From Akkermansiaceae bacterium (GTDB taxonomy: Bacteria > Verrucomicrobiota > Verrucomicrobiia > Verrucomicrobiales > Akkermansiaceae), in assembly GCA_019634595.1 (NCBI GenBank), contig JAHCBC010000003.1:620001-684000 (forward strand): a stretch of 64,000 bases of DNA, in the 5' to 3' direction. This document shows positions 17,812 through 27,800 of the stretch, piece after piece. The notes beneath the pieces are model-generated. The model did no database searches. It was not told where the DNA came from and saw nothing but the letters and a program-made list of their open reading frames with translations. How positions within the stretch are numbered: position 1 is the stretch's first letter; each line of letters opens with the position of its first letter. A program made the position numbers and the translations under genes.

Positions 17812-17857
17812 GCCAAAGCTCTTGCATCCCCGTGCCAGGGCCTTATGCTCCATTCCG

Positions 17858-18679
17858 ATGAAGCCCCTCATCCCCCTCTTCGGCATATTGACGGCGGTTC
17901 CGGCTTCCGCGGCGACCGTGACCTACGATTTCGAATCGAGCACCAACAATGCCACCATCACCGGATCCGGTTTTACAACGGGTCCACTGACCGAAAACGG
18001 AAATTCCGCCACCTCCCCGAACAATCCGTTGTCCACCGGAGCCGTCTACGGCCGGCTCGTCAGCAGCAGCGACGGGATTCCCGCGGACACCTCCGTTGTC
18101 CGTGCCTTCGTGCCGCTGAATGTCTCGAATCAAAGCAACCCGCCGATCTCCACCCACACAACCTACCTGGAGTTCACCATCACTCCGGATGCAGGCCAGA
18201 CGCTCGACTTCAGTTCCGCCACCTTTTCGTTCACGCTGGGAGCCATCACCGGGAACTCCGCCAACCAGAACATGTCCGCCTATGCGAGAGCAGGGGTGCG
18301 GATCAACAATGGCAGCTTCATCAATCTCGGTGCCACCCTTTCCGCGACGGCGGATGCCTACAACGCCGCCACACCGAACTGGACCTCGTCCCTGGGTTTC
18401 AACACGACCTCCGGCAGCTATGACATCGCGCAGGCGACCCTGTCACCCGTGTCCCTGGGGTCCATCCTGGCCGGACTCAATCCGGGGGATACCGTCACCT
18501 TCAGGATCGCCCCCGGAGATGCCTCGACGGTCAATACGGCGCTGAACTCCACCTCCTCGATGAAGAGCCTGTATGTGGACGACATCAGCGTTTCCGGCTT
18601 CAACGTGATCCCCGAGCCTGCGGCCGGTCTGCTCGGCGCGCTTGGTTTCGCCGGTATCCTGTTCCGCCGCCGCGCCTGA
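17858..18679 (+). CDS. PEP-CTERM sorting-domain protein
   Basis: This is a 273-residue secreted protein with signal peptide MKPLIPLFGILTAVPASAA. The Ser/Thr/Asn-rich beta-type body has no recognisable catalytic motif ('VTYDFESSTNNATITGSGF'). The C-terminus is a PEP-CTERM anchor: 'VIPEPAAGLLG', a hydrophobic stretch and FRRRA. It begins 46 bases after the M23 gene and ends 15 bases before the nuclease gene, so it may be part of a short operon. The function is unknown; such proteins are sorted by exosortase to the outer surface. Confidence 0.85.
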   Translation: MKPLIPLFGILTAVPASAATVTYDFESSTNNATITGSGFTTGPLTENGNSATSPNNPLSTGAVYGRLVSSSDGIPADTSVVRAFVPLNVSNQSNPPISTHTTYLEFTITPDAGQTLDFSSATFSFTLGAITGNSANQNMSAYARAGVRINNGSFINLGATLSATADAYNAATPNWTSSLGFNTTSGSYDIAQATLSPVSLGSILAGLNPGDTVTFRIAPGDASTVNTALNSTSSMKSLYVDDISVSGFNVIPEPAAGLLGALGFAGILFRRRA

Positions 18680-18694
18680 CCGCCCCGTACCCCG

Positions 18695-19447
18695 ATGGCG
18701 ATCCGCGCGAAAAAGCAAAGCCCGTGGTTTGTCATCCTGATCATCGCCGCGGCGGTGACCCTGTGGGCGCTGGAGCAGCGAAAAGCCGGTCCTGACGAAA
18801 ACCCCCGCTCCCACCGGAGGGAGACGGTTTCCACCAGCCCTGCTCCATCTTCCAAATCCCCGCCGCCGGGCAGGCAGGAGAGCCGCTCCGGAACCACCGG
18901 CCATCAAGGCCGCTACGAAGTCCACCGCAACTGCACGCTGGCCGCGGACAACTCCAATGATGGGGACAGCTTCCGGGTGCTGTTGCCGGATGGCAGGCGT
19001 GAGATCTTCCGGCTCTACTTCGTGGACACGCCGGAGAGCGCCTTCAAATCCTACCGCAACGGAGAAAACAACCACCAGCGGATCCGCGAGCAGGCCGCCC
19101 ACTTCGGCATCACTTCCGAGGAAGCGGTCGAGGTCGGCAGGAAGGGAAAGCAGTTCGTCCTCGGCCTCCTCGGCAAGCGTCCGTTCACGCTCCATACCGG
19201 ATGGGACAGCCCGTTCCGGGACCAGCGGTATCATGCCTTCATCGAAGTGAATGAAGGTGGCAAAACCCGCTGGCTTCACGAAGTGTTGGTCGAAAAAGGC
19301 CTCGCCCGCCTGAAAACAAAACCTGCGGATCTGCCTGACGGCACGAAGGCGGACAGCCAGCGCCGGCATCTGGAAACACTGCAGGCTGCCGCCAGGAAGG
19401 CGCGGACGGGAGGCTGGGGCATGGCGAAACCAGCGGGGACCCGCTGA
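18695..19447 (+). CDS. Membrane-anchored thermonuclease (SNase-like) protein
   Basis: This is a 250-residue protein with an N-terminal helix (WFVILIIAAAVTLWAL), a Pro/Ser-rich linker of about 50 residues and a staphylococcal-nuclease-like domain. The domain shows 'NDGDSFRVLLPDG', 'FRLYFVDTPES' (Arg and Asp of the active site) and, near the end, 'VLVEKGLARLK', the family's closing helix. It is probably an extracytoplasmic calcium-dependent nuclease. A long insert between the two halves (around 125-165) is larger than in classic SNase. It sits between two PEP-CTERM genes. Confidence 0.82.
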   Translation: MAIRAKKQSPWFVILIIAAAVTLWALEQRKAGPDENPRSHRRETVSTSPAPSSKSPPPGRQESRSGTTGHQGRYEVHRNCTLAADNSNDGDSFRVLLPDGRREIFRLYFVDTPESAFKSYRNGENNHQRIREQAAHFGITSEEAVEVGRKGKQFVLGLLGKRPFTLHTGWDSPFRDQRYHAFIEVNEGGKTRWLHEVLVEKGLARLKTKPADLPDGTKADSQRRHLETLQAAARKARTGGWGMAKPAGTR

Positions 19448-19495
19448 TTGCAACGCTCCGAAATTTTCCGGCCAATTCCCGGAGAAGCCCACCAA

Positions 19496-19523
19496 TCGTT
19501 ATCGGAACCCAATTCCGATACGA
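19496..19523 (+). promoter_or_regulatory. Palindrome just upstream of a PEP-CTERM gene start
   Basis: TCGT and ATCGGAA (19496-19507, with one extra T) are mirrored by TTCCGAT and ACGA (19513-19523). The palindrome ends four bases before the ATG at 19527. It could be an operator, or an mRNA hairpin that masks the ribosome-binding region. No T-run follows, so it is not a terminator for the nuclease gene. Confidence 0.45.
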
Positions 19524-19526
19524 TCC

Positions 19527-20225
19527 ATGAAAACCCTCATCATCTGTCTGGCGGCCGCCGTGGCCGTGCCTTCCCACGCAGCCATCCTGGCGGCCTATGA
19601 CTTCAACGATGGCAACGGCTCCCCCACCTCTTCGGAGTCCGGAGTGACGGCGGACGCCTTTGTCCCCCACGGCGGCCTCAACAATGTCGCGCGGCCGGTG
19701 ATCTATGGCAACTCCGGCGGCAACGGGTGGATCGGCGCGCCATCTTCGGAAGCCGTCGGTTCGGGAACGGTGGTCGGGACACCGGAGGCATCGATCGCGG
19801 CAAATGACTACTTTTCCTTCAGGGTCAGCCCGGCCAGCGGATTCGCCCTGAGCCTGACCCAGTTGAAATTTTCCACCGCGTTCTACAGCGGTGGCACCTT
19901 CAACCTGACCGGCTGGTATTTCGTCCGGTCCAGCAGGGACAACTACACCACCACCATCGGCGGCACATCATTCCCGGAGACCCACGTCAACAGCCTGAAT
20001 CCCACCTTCAATGAGCACATTCTCGATCTTTCCGGGGTGGCCTACCAGGACCTCACTTCGGACGTCACCTTCCGCATCTACCTCTATGACAACAGCAACT
20101 CTGAGACCCGCTGGCTCGCCGTTGACAACGTGATCCTGGAGGGGACGGTCACCACCATCCCTGAAACATCCGGCCTGGCCTTCCTTCTGCCGGGACTTGC
20201 CCTGTTGGCCCGCAAACGCCGCTGA
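19527..20225 (+). CDS. PEP-CTERM sorting-domain protein
   Basis: This is a 232-residue secreted protein with signal peptide MKTLIICLAAAVAVPSHAA. It opens with 'AILAAYDFNDGNGSPTSSES', a form common to choice-of-anchor and PEP-CTERM proteins, followed by a beta-rich domain. The tail is 'TIPETSGLAFLLPGLALLA' and RKRR, a variant PEP-CTERM in which the motif reads PET. The function is unknown. A strong palindrome lies directly upstream. Confidence 0.82.
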   Translation: MKTLIICLAAAVAVPSHAAILAAYDFNDGNGSPTSSESGVTADAFVPHGGLNNVARPVIYGNSGGNGWIGAPSSEAVGSGTVVGTPEASIAANDYFSFRVSPASGFALSLTQLKFSTAFYSGGTFNLTGWYFVRSSRDNYTTTIGGTSFPETHVNSLNPTFNEHILDLSGVAYQDLTSDVTFRIYLYDNSNSETRWLAVDNVILEGTVTTIPETSGLAFLLPGLALLARKRR

Positions 20226-20311
20226 GCGGAGAGCTTCATTATTTTCCCGTTCCTGATAAGTTTCCCGATGCCTGAACGATTTCCTTTCCGTTGTCCCACG
20301 CCCCGAAATCC

Positions 20312-23300
20312 ATGATCCGCCACACCCTGCCCCTCGTCATCCTCGCCGCCCCCGCCCTGCATGCGGATGTCATCGCGCTCCCGAAGTTCCCCGGCGAGGC
20401 CTTCGCCACTCCGGCCACCGCCGGGAATGTTGATCCGGATGCGTTCGCGGAATGGATGGATGGTTCCATCCGGAAAGTCGAAGCCTCTCCGGGAAAGCAG
20501 GATCAGGGAGCGCTGGCCGTCCTTTGCACACCCACCTCGAATCCCGGTCACGCCACGCTTTACTTCGGGGACTCCCGGAACCCGGGGCCGCGGCATCTGC
20601 GGATCGGCTTCAAGGAGGCGCTCCCGGTCGGGAGCATCCTGGCAAAGGACGGCGGCACGGTCAGCGTGCTGAAACCCGGAGCGGCCTATCCGGGTGATCC
20701 GGCGGATAATTCCCAATGGCTGCCCGCGCAACGGTATGACGGCGGCACTCCGGTCGCGGCCGGGCCGGAGAAAGGAAATCTCTCCCTGTGGATCCTGCCT
20801 CCCGGCACCACCACGCGGGCGCTGCGTTTCACCCACCATGCGAAAACGACCGACACGGAATACCGGGGCGCCTTGTCCGGGGTGATGGTGAGTCCCACCC
20901 GCTTCATGAATGAAGCATGGAACGCGACCGCCGCCGCCAGCATCCAGAGCCAGCATGCCGGAAAGGTGCTCAACGGAGCGCATGACGGGTGGGGTGCATG
21001 GGAAACCCAGGAAAAGGGCAAGGCACCGGCCGATGCGGCGGTCATTTCCGCGGATCATCCGGAGTGGATCACCCTGAGCTGGCAGAAGCCGGTTTCACTC
21101 AACGGACTCGCGGCCATCTGGGCGGGCATTTCCGATGCGGAGGTACAGTCATTCCAAGGACCCGCCGGCCGCCATCCGAAGGATGCTTCCGACACGGACT
21201 GGAGGCCCGTCGCCACCTACGGCAACATCCGCCACAGCTACCCGGCCCAGTTCTGGCCGAACCTGCTTTCCTTCCCCAGGGAGGTGAAAACCCGCGCCAT
21301 CCGGCTGCGGATCACCGGAGCGGGGGCGAACCTATCCCATGCGAACAACAATGATGGAAAGCGCGCGTGGCTCGGCGAGCTGATGGCCTTGCGGAATCTC
21401 GGGAGCGAACCGCTCAAGGCCGCGGAAACCCTGGCAGCCGAAACTTTGCCAAAGGCTCCCATCCCCATCCGCTTCACCCTTGCGAAGCCGGGTTACGTTT
21501 CGCTGGTGGTGGAGAAGCCGGATGGCTTCCGCGTCCGCAACCTGGTGTCCGAGACCCACTTTCCCGCCGGGGAGAATGTCGTCTGGTGGGACGGCTCCGA
21601 TGACCTGGGGCGCGACGCGGATGCGGCGATGCACGGTGTTTTCAACATCCCCGTCCGCTTCGTGGAACCCGGTTCCTACCGCGTCCGCGGCATCGTCAGG
21701 GATGACATCCGGCCGCATTACGAATTCTCCGTTTATACCACGGGCAATCCGCCGTGGAACACCGAGGACAGCACCGGCGCGTGGCTGGCGAACCATTCCC
21801 CACCGCAGGCGGCGGCATTCGTCCCCGCCGGGCAATCTCCTACTGGAAAGCCCGTAGTTTATCTCGGCTGCTATGTCACGGAGGGTCCATCCGGCCTCGC
21901 ATGGGTGGATCCGGCGGATGGAAAGAAGCTCGGCGGAAAGAAATGGGTCGGCGGCCACTGGACCGCCGCTCCTTTCCTCGCACGGGATGCCGGGGAAAAA
22001 GCGGAGCCCGGAACGCATGTCTATGTCGGCTCCACCTGGGAGACGGAGAAAGGTTCCGGCATCGGTGAACTGCGCATCACCGCCCTCACGGAGAAAGGAG
22101 ACAAGCCCATCGTCAAACTCTCGCTCGGCAAGCTGGACGAGCAATCCCCCGGCGCGGGGGAACGGACGGAGGACCTGCTGGGTGGCATCGCCGTCCACAA
22201 TGGCGTCGCCGTGGCCGCGATGAAGCAGGAGAACAAGCTGCGTTTCTTCAGCGTGGCCGATGGCAAGGAAGTCCGCGCGCTTTCCGTCCCCGACCCGCGG
22301 GGGATCATCTTCGATGCCAAGGGCGATCTGCTCGTGATTTCCGGCACCCGGCTGCTCCGGTTCGCGCAGGGACAAGGTGAAGCCGCCACCGTGGCGGCCA
22401 CCGGACTGGAAGATCCGCACGGCATCACCACGGACTCGAGGGGCAACATCCTCATCAGCGACTGGGGTGGCAGCCATCAGGTGAAGATCCTGACGGCCGA
22501 CGGGAAGCTCTCCGGCACCATCGGCAAGGCCGGAAAGCCAGCGGCGGGGAAATATGATCCGCTGCGCATGAACCATCCCCATGGCATCGCTGTGGATGAC
22601 CGTGGCCAGGTGTGGGTGGCGGAGCATGATTTCATGCCGAAGCGGGTCAGCGTCTGGACCATGGACGGGAAGCTGGCGAACGCGTTCTACGGGCCCGGCA
22701 AATACGGCGGCGGTGGCGCGCTCGACCCCGTGGACAAGTCGAAGTTCTATTACGCGGACGAAGGCCACGGCACGCTCGAGTTCAAGCTCGATTGGGAAAA
22801 GGGAAGCTGGTCGCTGGAGAACGTGCTCTACCGCCGCGTGCCGGATGAGATGAAGCTGTCCTTCCGCGCGGGGGGACCGGAACAGGCGGTGTACCGCGAT
22901 GGCCGCCGCTATTTCACCAACGCCTACAACTCCAGCCCCACCGGTGGGCATGGCACGGTGTTCATCTTTGCGGAGAAGGACGGCATCGCCCGACCCGCCG
23001 CCGCGATGGGCAATGCGATGCGCTGGGAGCTGCTGAAGTCAGAAGCTTTCGCAACACGCTGGCCGGAAGGTCTGAAGCCTGACACCAAAAAGGAACCCGA
23101 GGCGTTCTTCATCTGGACCGATCTGAATGACGATGCAACGGCCCAACCGGAAGAGGTGACGATCCAAAAAGGGAAAAGCGGCGGTCTCACGGTGATGCAG
23201 GATCTCTCCATCTGCGCCGCACGCCTGGATGGGAAAGCCGTCCAGTTTCCGGTGAAGGGATTCACGGAATCGGGTGTGCCTCTCTATGATTTCGCCACCA

Positions 23301-24643
23301 GCAAGGTTCTGGCAATCGACGTCCAGCCGCCGAAATCATCCGGCGGGGACCAGGCGCTCGCCGGGACAGATGGATGGTCGGTGGTGACGCTGGGCATCGG
23401 CCCGTTCGACGGGCTTTCCATTTCCGGAGCGAAGGATGGCATCGCTAAATGGAGCTACCCCAGCCCGTGGCCGGGTCTCCACGCCTCCCACCGCGCGCCG
23501 CGTCCGGACGCGCCGGGCCAACTGATCGGCACCACGCGCCTGCCCGGATCGTTCTTTGAGATCAAGGGATCGGATGCGGGGCCGCTGTGGGCGCTGCACA
23601 CGAACCACGGCCGCATGGCGGTCTTCACGCAGGACGGCATCTTCGTCGCCAACCTGTTCGAGGACATGCGTGGCGGCAAAAGCTGGAAGATGCCGGTCGC
23701 CATCCGGAACACCGACCTGGAGGGCATCACGCTGGGCGAGGAAAACTTCTGGCCCACCCTCACCCACGCCTCCGACGGAAAGGTCTATCTGGTGGATGGC
23801 GCCCGCAGCGCGATCGTCCGACTGGATGGACTTGAAACGATCAAGCGTCTGCCGTCCGCCGACATCAACATCTCCTCCGATGATCTGGAAAAAGGCCGCG
23901 TCTGGCGTTCTGATGTCGAGCTGGCCCGGCAGAAAGCCCACGGCAGCGGCATCATGAAAGTCGCCATCCGCCCGGACAAGCCGGTGGTCGATGGTGACAT
24001 CGGCGAGTGGGCATCCGCCGACTGGGTGGACATCGACAAGAGCGGGGTGAAGGCCTACTTCAACGCGAACACGAAGCCCTACGACATCACCGGCGCGGTC
24101 GCCGTCTCCGGTGACAGGCTCTACGCCGCATGGAAGACCGGCGCGACGGAGCCGCTCAAAAACAGCGGTGAGACTCCGCTCGCCCCGTTCAAGACCGGAG
24201 ATGCGCTGGACCTGATGCTGGGACCGGGAGGCGACCGGAAGAAGCCCGTGGCCGGGGACATGCGGCTGCTTGTCACGGTGGTGGACAAGAAGCCCCTGGC
24301 CCTGCTTTACCGCGCGGTGGTGCCCGGCACGAAGGATGGAGACAAGGTGCCCTTCTCCTCCCCATGGCGGACCATCACCTTCGACAAGGTGGAGGACGTT
24401 TCGTCGCTGATTGAGTTCTCAAGCAACGAGGGCAACCATGAGATTTCCATCCCGCTCGCGTCGCTCGGTTTCAAGCCAGCCGCGGGAGCGAAGATCCGTG
24501 GCGACATCGGCATCCTGCGGGGCACCGGAGGGGAAACCACCGCCCGCGTCTACTGGAGCAACAAGGCGACCGGCATCGTTTCCGATGTCCCGGATGAAGC
24601 CATGCTCAACCCCGCCCTGTGGGGGACCTTTGAGTTCAAATAA
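20312..24643 (+). CDS. Giant secreted protein: discoidin-like, FlgD-like, beta-propeller, CBM9-like
   Basis: This 1,443-residue protein starts at 20312 with signal peptide MIRHTLPLVILAAPALHA. About 195-370 is an F5/8-type C (discoidin)-like region ('LNGAHDGWGAWET', 'WITLSWQKPVSLNGLAAIW', 'TRAIRLRITGAG'). About 384-476 resembles the FlgD Ig-like fold ('NVVWWDGSDDLGRD', 'PGSYRVRGIV'). About 616-840 is an NHL-type propeller ('GLEDPHGITTDSRGNILISD', 'NHPHGIAVDDRGQVWVAEHD'). About 1216-1443 is CBM9-like ('PDKPVVDGDIGEWASADW'). No catalytic motif is evident, so glycan binding or lyase activity in the propeller are both possible. It is paralogous to the next large gene. Confidence 0.75.
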   Translation: MIRHTLPLVILAAPALHADVIALPKFPGEAFATPATAGNVDPDAFAEWMDGSIRKVEASPGKQDQGALAVLCTPTSNPGHATLYFGDSRNPGPRHLRIGFKEALPVGSILAKDGGTVSVLKPGAAYPGDPADNSQWLPAQRYDGGTPVAAGPEKGNLSLWILPPGTTTRALRFTHHAKTTDTEYRGALSGVMVSPTRFMNEAWNATAAASIQSQHAGKVLNGAHDGWGAWETQEKGKAPADAAVISADHPEWITLSWQKPVSLNGLAAIWAGISDAEVQSFQGPAGRHPKDASDTDWRPVATYGNIRHSYPAQFWPNLLSFPREVKTRAIRLRITGAGANLSHANNNDGKRAWLGELMALRNLGSEPLKAAETLAAETLPKAPIPIRFTLAKPGYVSLVVEKPDGFRVRNLVSETHFPAGENVVWWDGSDDLGRDADAAMHGVFNIPVRFVEPGSYRVRGIVRDDIRPHYEFSVYTTGNPPWNTEDSTGAWLANHSPPQAAAFVPAGQSPTGKPVVYLGCYVTEGPSGLAWVDPADGKKLGGKKWVGGHWTAAPFLARDAGEKAEPGTHVYVGSTWETEKGSGIGELRITALTEKGDKPIVKLSLGKLDEQSPGAGERTEDLLGGIAVHNGVAVAAMKQENKLRFFSVADGKEVRALSVPDPRGIIFDAKGDLLVISGTRLLRFAQGQGEAATVAATGLEDPHGITTDSRGNILISDWGGSHQVKILTADGKLSGTIGKAGKPAAGKYDPLRMNHPHGIAVDDRGQVWVAEHDFMPKRVSVWTMDGKLANAFYGPGKYGGGGALDPVDKSKFYYADEGHGTLEFKLDWEKGSWSLENVLYRRVPDEMKLSFRAGGPEQAVYRDGRRYFTNAYNSSPTGGHGTVFIFAEKDGIARPAAAMGNAMRWELLKSEAFATRWPEGLKPDTKKEPEAFFIWTDLNDDATAQPEEVTIQKGKSGGLTVMQDLSICAARLDGKAVQFPVKGFTESGVPLYDFATSKVLAIDVQPPKSSGGDQALAGTDGWSVVTLGIGPFDGLSISGAKDGIAKWSYPSPWPGLHASHRAPRPDAPGQLIGTTRLPGSFFEIKGSDAGPLWALHTNHGRMAVFTQDGIFVANLFEDMRGGKSWKMPVAIRNTDLEGITLGEENFWPTLTHASDGKVYLVDGARSAIVRLDGLETIKRLPSADINISSDDLEKGRVWRSDVELARQKAHGSGIMKVAIRPDKPVVDGDIGEWASADWVDIDKSGVKAYFNANTKPYDITGAVAVSGDRLYAAWKTGATEPLKNSGETPLAPFKTGDALDLMLGPGGDRKKPVAGDMRLLVTVVDKKPLALLYRAVVPGTKDGDKVPFSSPWRTITFDKVEDVSSLIEFSSNEGNHEISIPLASLGFKPAAGAKIRGDIGILRGTGGETTARVYWSNKATGIVSDVPDEAMLNPALWGTFEFK

Positions 24644-24684
24644 TCAGATGACCTTCAATGGCAGCTCATTCTTCCGGAACAGAC

Positions 24685-24858
24685 GGCAGGGACCGCATTC
24701 CATGCGGTCCGGCTGGGAGGATGCTCCATCATCCCGGGACACCCGTCCTTGGGGAACATCGCTCCCCTATTCTCCGGAGGAAGAGTCCCCCGCGTATCGA
24801 TCATCGCAAGATATCAGCAACCGTCCCCTGCCGGACCGCATGGAATGCGGTCCCTGCC
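24685..24858. repeat. Perfect 26-base inverted repeat flanking a 122-base core
   Basis: The 26 bases at 24685-24710 recur as an exact reverse complement at 24833-24858. Each arm is itself a hairpin: GGACCGCAT and ATGCGGTCC separated by three bases, plus a GGCAG tail. The core has no coding potential. The element fills the gap between two large paralogous genes and has the architecture of a palindromic doublet or a small MITE. It could also act as a transcriptional punctuation signal. Confidence 0.75.
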
Positions 24859-24890
24859 ACGGACAGAACCAACCATCCCTTCCGCCTTCC

Positions 24891-27800
24891 ATGAAACCCA
24901 TCCTGTCCCTGCTGGCTCTCACCGCCTTTTCCTTCGCCCAGAACGATCCGGAAAGCCCGACGTCGAACAACGCCGAGATCCAGGTGCTCCCGGCACCGGG
25001 CGAAGTGGTGATCGATGGCAAAGACAACGACTGGGATCTCAGCGCGGGGATCTGGAGTTACAACGATCCGACATTGGTCGGGAAGCACTCGCTCTGGACC
25101 CACCTGATGTGGGACGAGAAGGGCATCTACCTGCTGGGCCGCTACAGCGATCCCTCCCCGATGAAGAACGCCACCCGGGGAAAGGACTTCATGCTGAGCT
25201 GGAAGGCGGATGCCATGCAGGCACGGGTCATCCTCGACGACCGGACGCCGGAGGAACACCAGATGCACATCAACCTGTTCCATTCCTCCTCCGAGAACTC
25301 CCACTACATGATCGTGAAGCACGGCGGCTTCAAGGCGCAGCCGCCCTACGATGCCACCGGCCCGGACCGTCCGGACCAGCAGGAGAAGTATGGCACCACC
25401 ATGGAAAAGGCAGGCGGAAAGATCGCCTTCAGCCCATGGGACGATGGCCGGGGCTACAACATGGAAGCCTTCTGGCCATGGTCCTACCTGCGGACCAGCG
25501 GGGCGGCATTGAAAGCGGGCGACAGCTTCGTTTTCGGACTGGAAGCCATGTGGGGCAACGAGGACGGCTCGGAGATGACCCACCGCCTCGCCGACAACCT
25601 GAAGGACGACAAGGTGAACCGCATCTTCTTCTTCCGCGCCCGCGACGGCTGGGGGCGGGCCATCATTTCCGCGAAGGGAAATCTGGACATCACCGCCGAC
25701 CAGAAGGCCCTCCAGGCGCAGCGGCTGAAGCAGTTCGTGGACTACGACACGGCAGGCCCCGTGGAGATCCGCTACACGCTGCCGGACGACCGGGACGTGA
25801 CCATCGCCATCGACGACGCGCAGGGCCGCCGCGTCCGCAACCTTTTCGGGCAATATCCCCGCACGAAAGGTGAAAACACGGACCGCTGGGATGGCATGGA
25901 TGACCAGGGAAACCCGGTGCCTGCCGGGGAGTATCACGCCCGCATCGTGGACCACCTGCCGGTCCGGCTGGAGTTCGTCAACAGCGCCTACAACGCGGCC
26001 ACACCGCCATGGGCGACCAAGGACGGCCGCAAGTATTGGGGCAGCAACCACGGCCATCCGACCACCGCCGCGACGCGGGGGGATGTGACGCTCATCGGCT
26101 TCACCGGGACGGAAGGCGGCTCCGGCCTCATCCGGGTGCGGCCGGATGGCATCATCCAATGGGCGGACCAGTATGAGCTGATCGACGTGACGCTGGATGA
26201 CCAATACGTCTATGCGCTGTCGCGCGACAGTTGGATCAAGCAGACGGTGATGCGCCGCTACAAGGTGGACAGCGGCACGATCCAGACCTTCGAGGATGAG
26301 GCGAAAAGCCCCAACGCAGTCCTGCCGGTGGAGAACGCCAAGGTGCCTGACGCCTCCACCATCGCCATCAGCAAGGGGAAGGTGTATTCCTTCATTCCCG
26401 GCGATCTGTTTTACCGGATGACACCAGCAACCGGTGCCGTGGAGTTCTCCGGCGACGCTCCCGGTTTGCTGGCCATCGAAGATCATGACGACAAGCTTTT
26501 CGGCCTCTTCAAGGACGGCATCATTGCCGAACTCGACACCGAAGGCAGGGCGACCCGCACTGTCATCACCGCGGAAGGTCTCCGGAAGCCGGTGCGGTTC
26601 GCGTTCAGCCAGGACGGCATGAACATCGCGGTCAGTGACCAGGAAACCCACCAGGTGTTCATTTTTTTCAGCCAGACGGGGCTCGCCCATCAGATCTTCG
26701 GCAAGCCCCACGCCACCGTGGACGGAAAGCGTCCCGCCGGAAAGTTCATCGACGGCAACTTCATCAACCCGCTCGGACTTGCCTTCGATCAACAAGGCCG
26801 GCTCTGGCTGGCCGAGGCCGCCGGAACCTGCCGCCGCATCACCTGCTGGAACCGGGATGGAAGCCTCGACCGGCAATTCTGGGGTGGGGCGGACTACGGG
26901 GCGATGGCAGGCTTTCCGCTGACCTATGACTCGTCCCGCTTCATCGCCCACGGTGTGGAGTTCCAGCTCGACCCGCAACCGGACGTCTTCAACCGCCCGA
27001 CCGCTGAGAAAGCGTTGTATTTCCACCCGGAACTCAGCACCACCCGCGGCGTGGTCTATCGTCATGGAGATCATGAGTATGCGGTATCCGTTCCCGGCTA
27101 CAACAAGCCGGAGGAAATGATCGTGGCGAAGCGGGACGCCGAGGGCGTGTTCCGGACCGTGGTCCGGGTGGTGTATCCGAAGGCAGGAAAGAACCCGACG
27201 CCGGGCAGCACCTGGGCGGATCGCAACGACAACGGCACCGTCGATGCGAATGAAACCACCACCGGCTTTCCCTCCCGCGCCCACTACTGGAGCAACGGCT
27301 GGATGCGGCCCGACCTGACCTTCATCACTCCCGACCAACTGGTGTTCCGGCCACAGAAGTTCACGCCCGGCGGCGTGCCGCTGTATGATTTCGCGAATCC
27401 GGAAAAACTGCCGAACCACTTCACCCCTGACTACCGGTCGAACCGCTCCGGCACGGTCGCGCTGGACATGGAGGGGAATGTTTCCGACGGCATCAACTAC
27501 GCCACCACGGACGGTCGCACCGGCAGTTACCCGAACCCTTTCGGACGTCACGATGCACCCGCCGCGCGGCGCGGGCTGCTCATCGCCCCTTTCCGGACCA
27601 ACGGCGTGGTGGAGGATGTGCCGGGCGTGGGCAGCATCACCGCCATCGGTGGGGACCGCGGGGAGTGGTTCCTCATGACCATGGACGGGCTTTTCCTTTC
27701 CTCCATCCTCCAGGACTCGAAGGGCGATGTGACGCTGGATGAAACCTACGTGGGCCAGGAGTCGTTCGGCGGCTTCATGTGGCGGGATGAGAAAGGCCGC

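Noticed and set aside
24801..27551. 916-codon open frame antisense to the second giant protein
   Set aside because: Shadow of GC-rich third codon positions; composition is Val/Gly/Arg/His-rich without any family motif, while the plus-strand frame has a signal peptide and domains.
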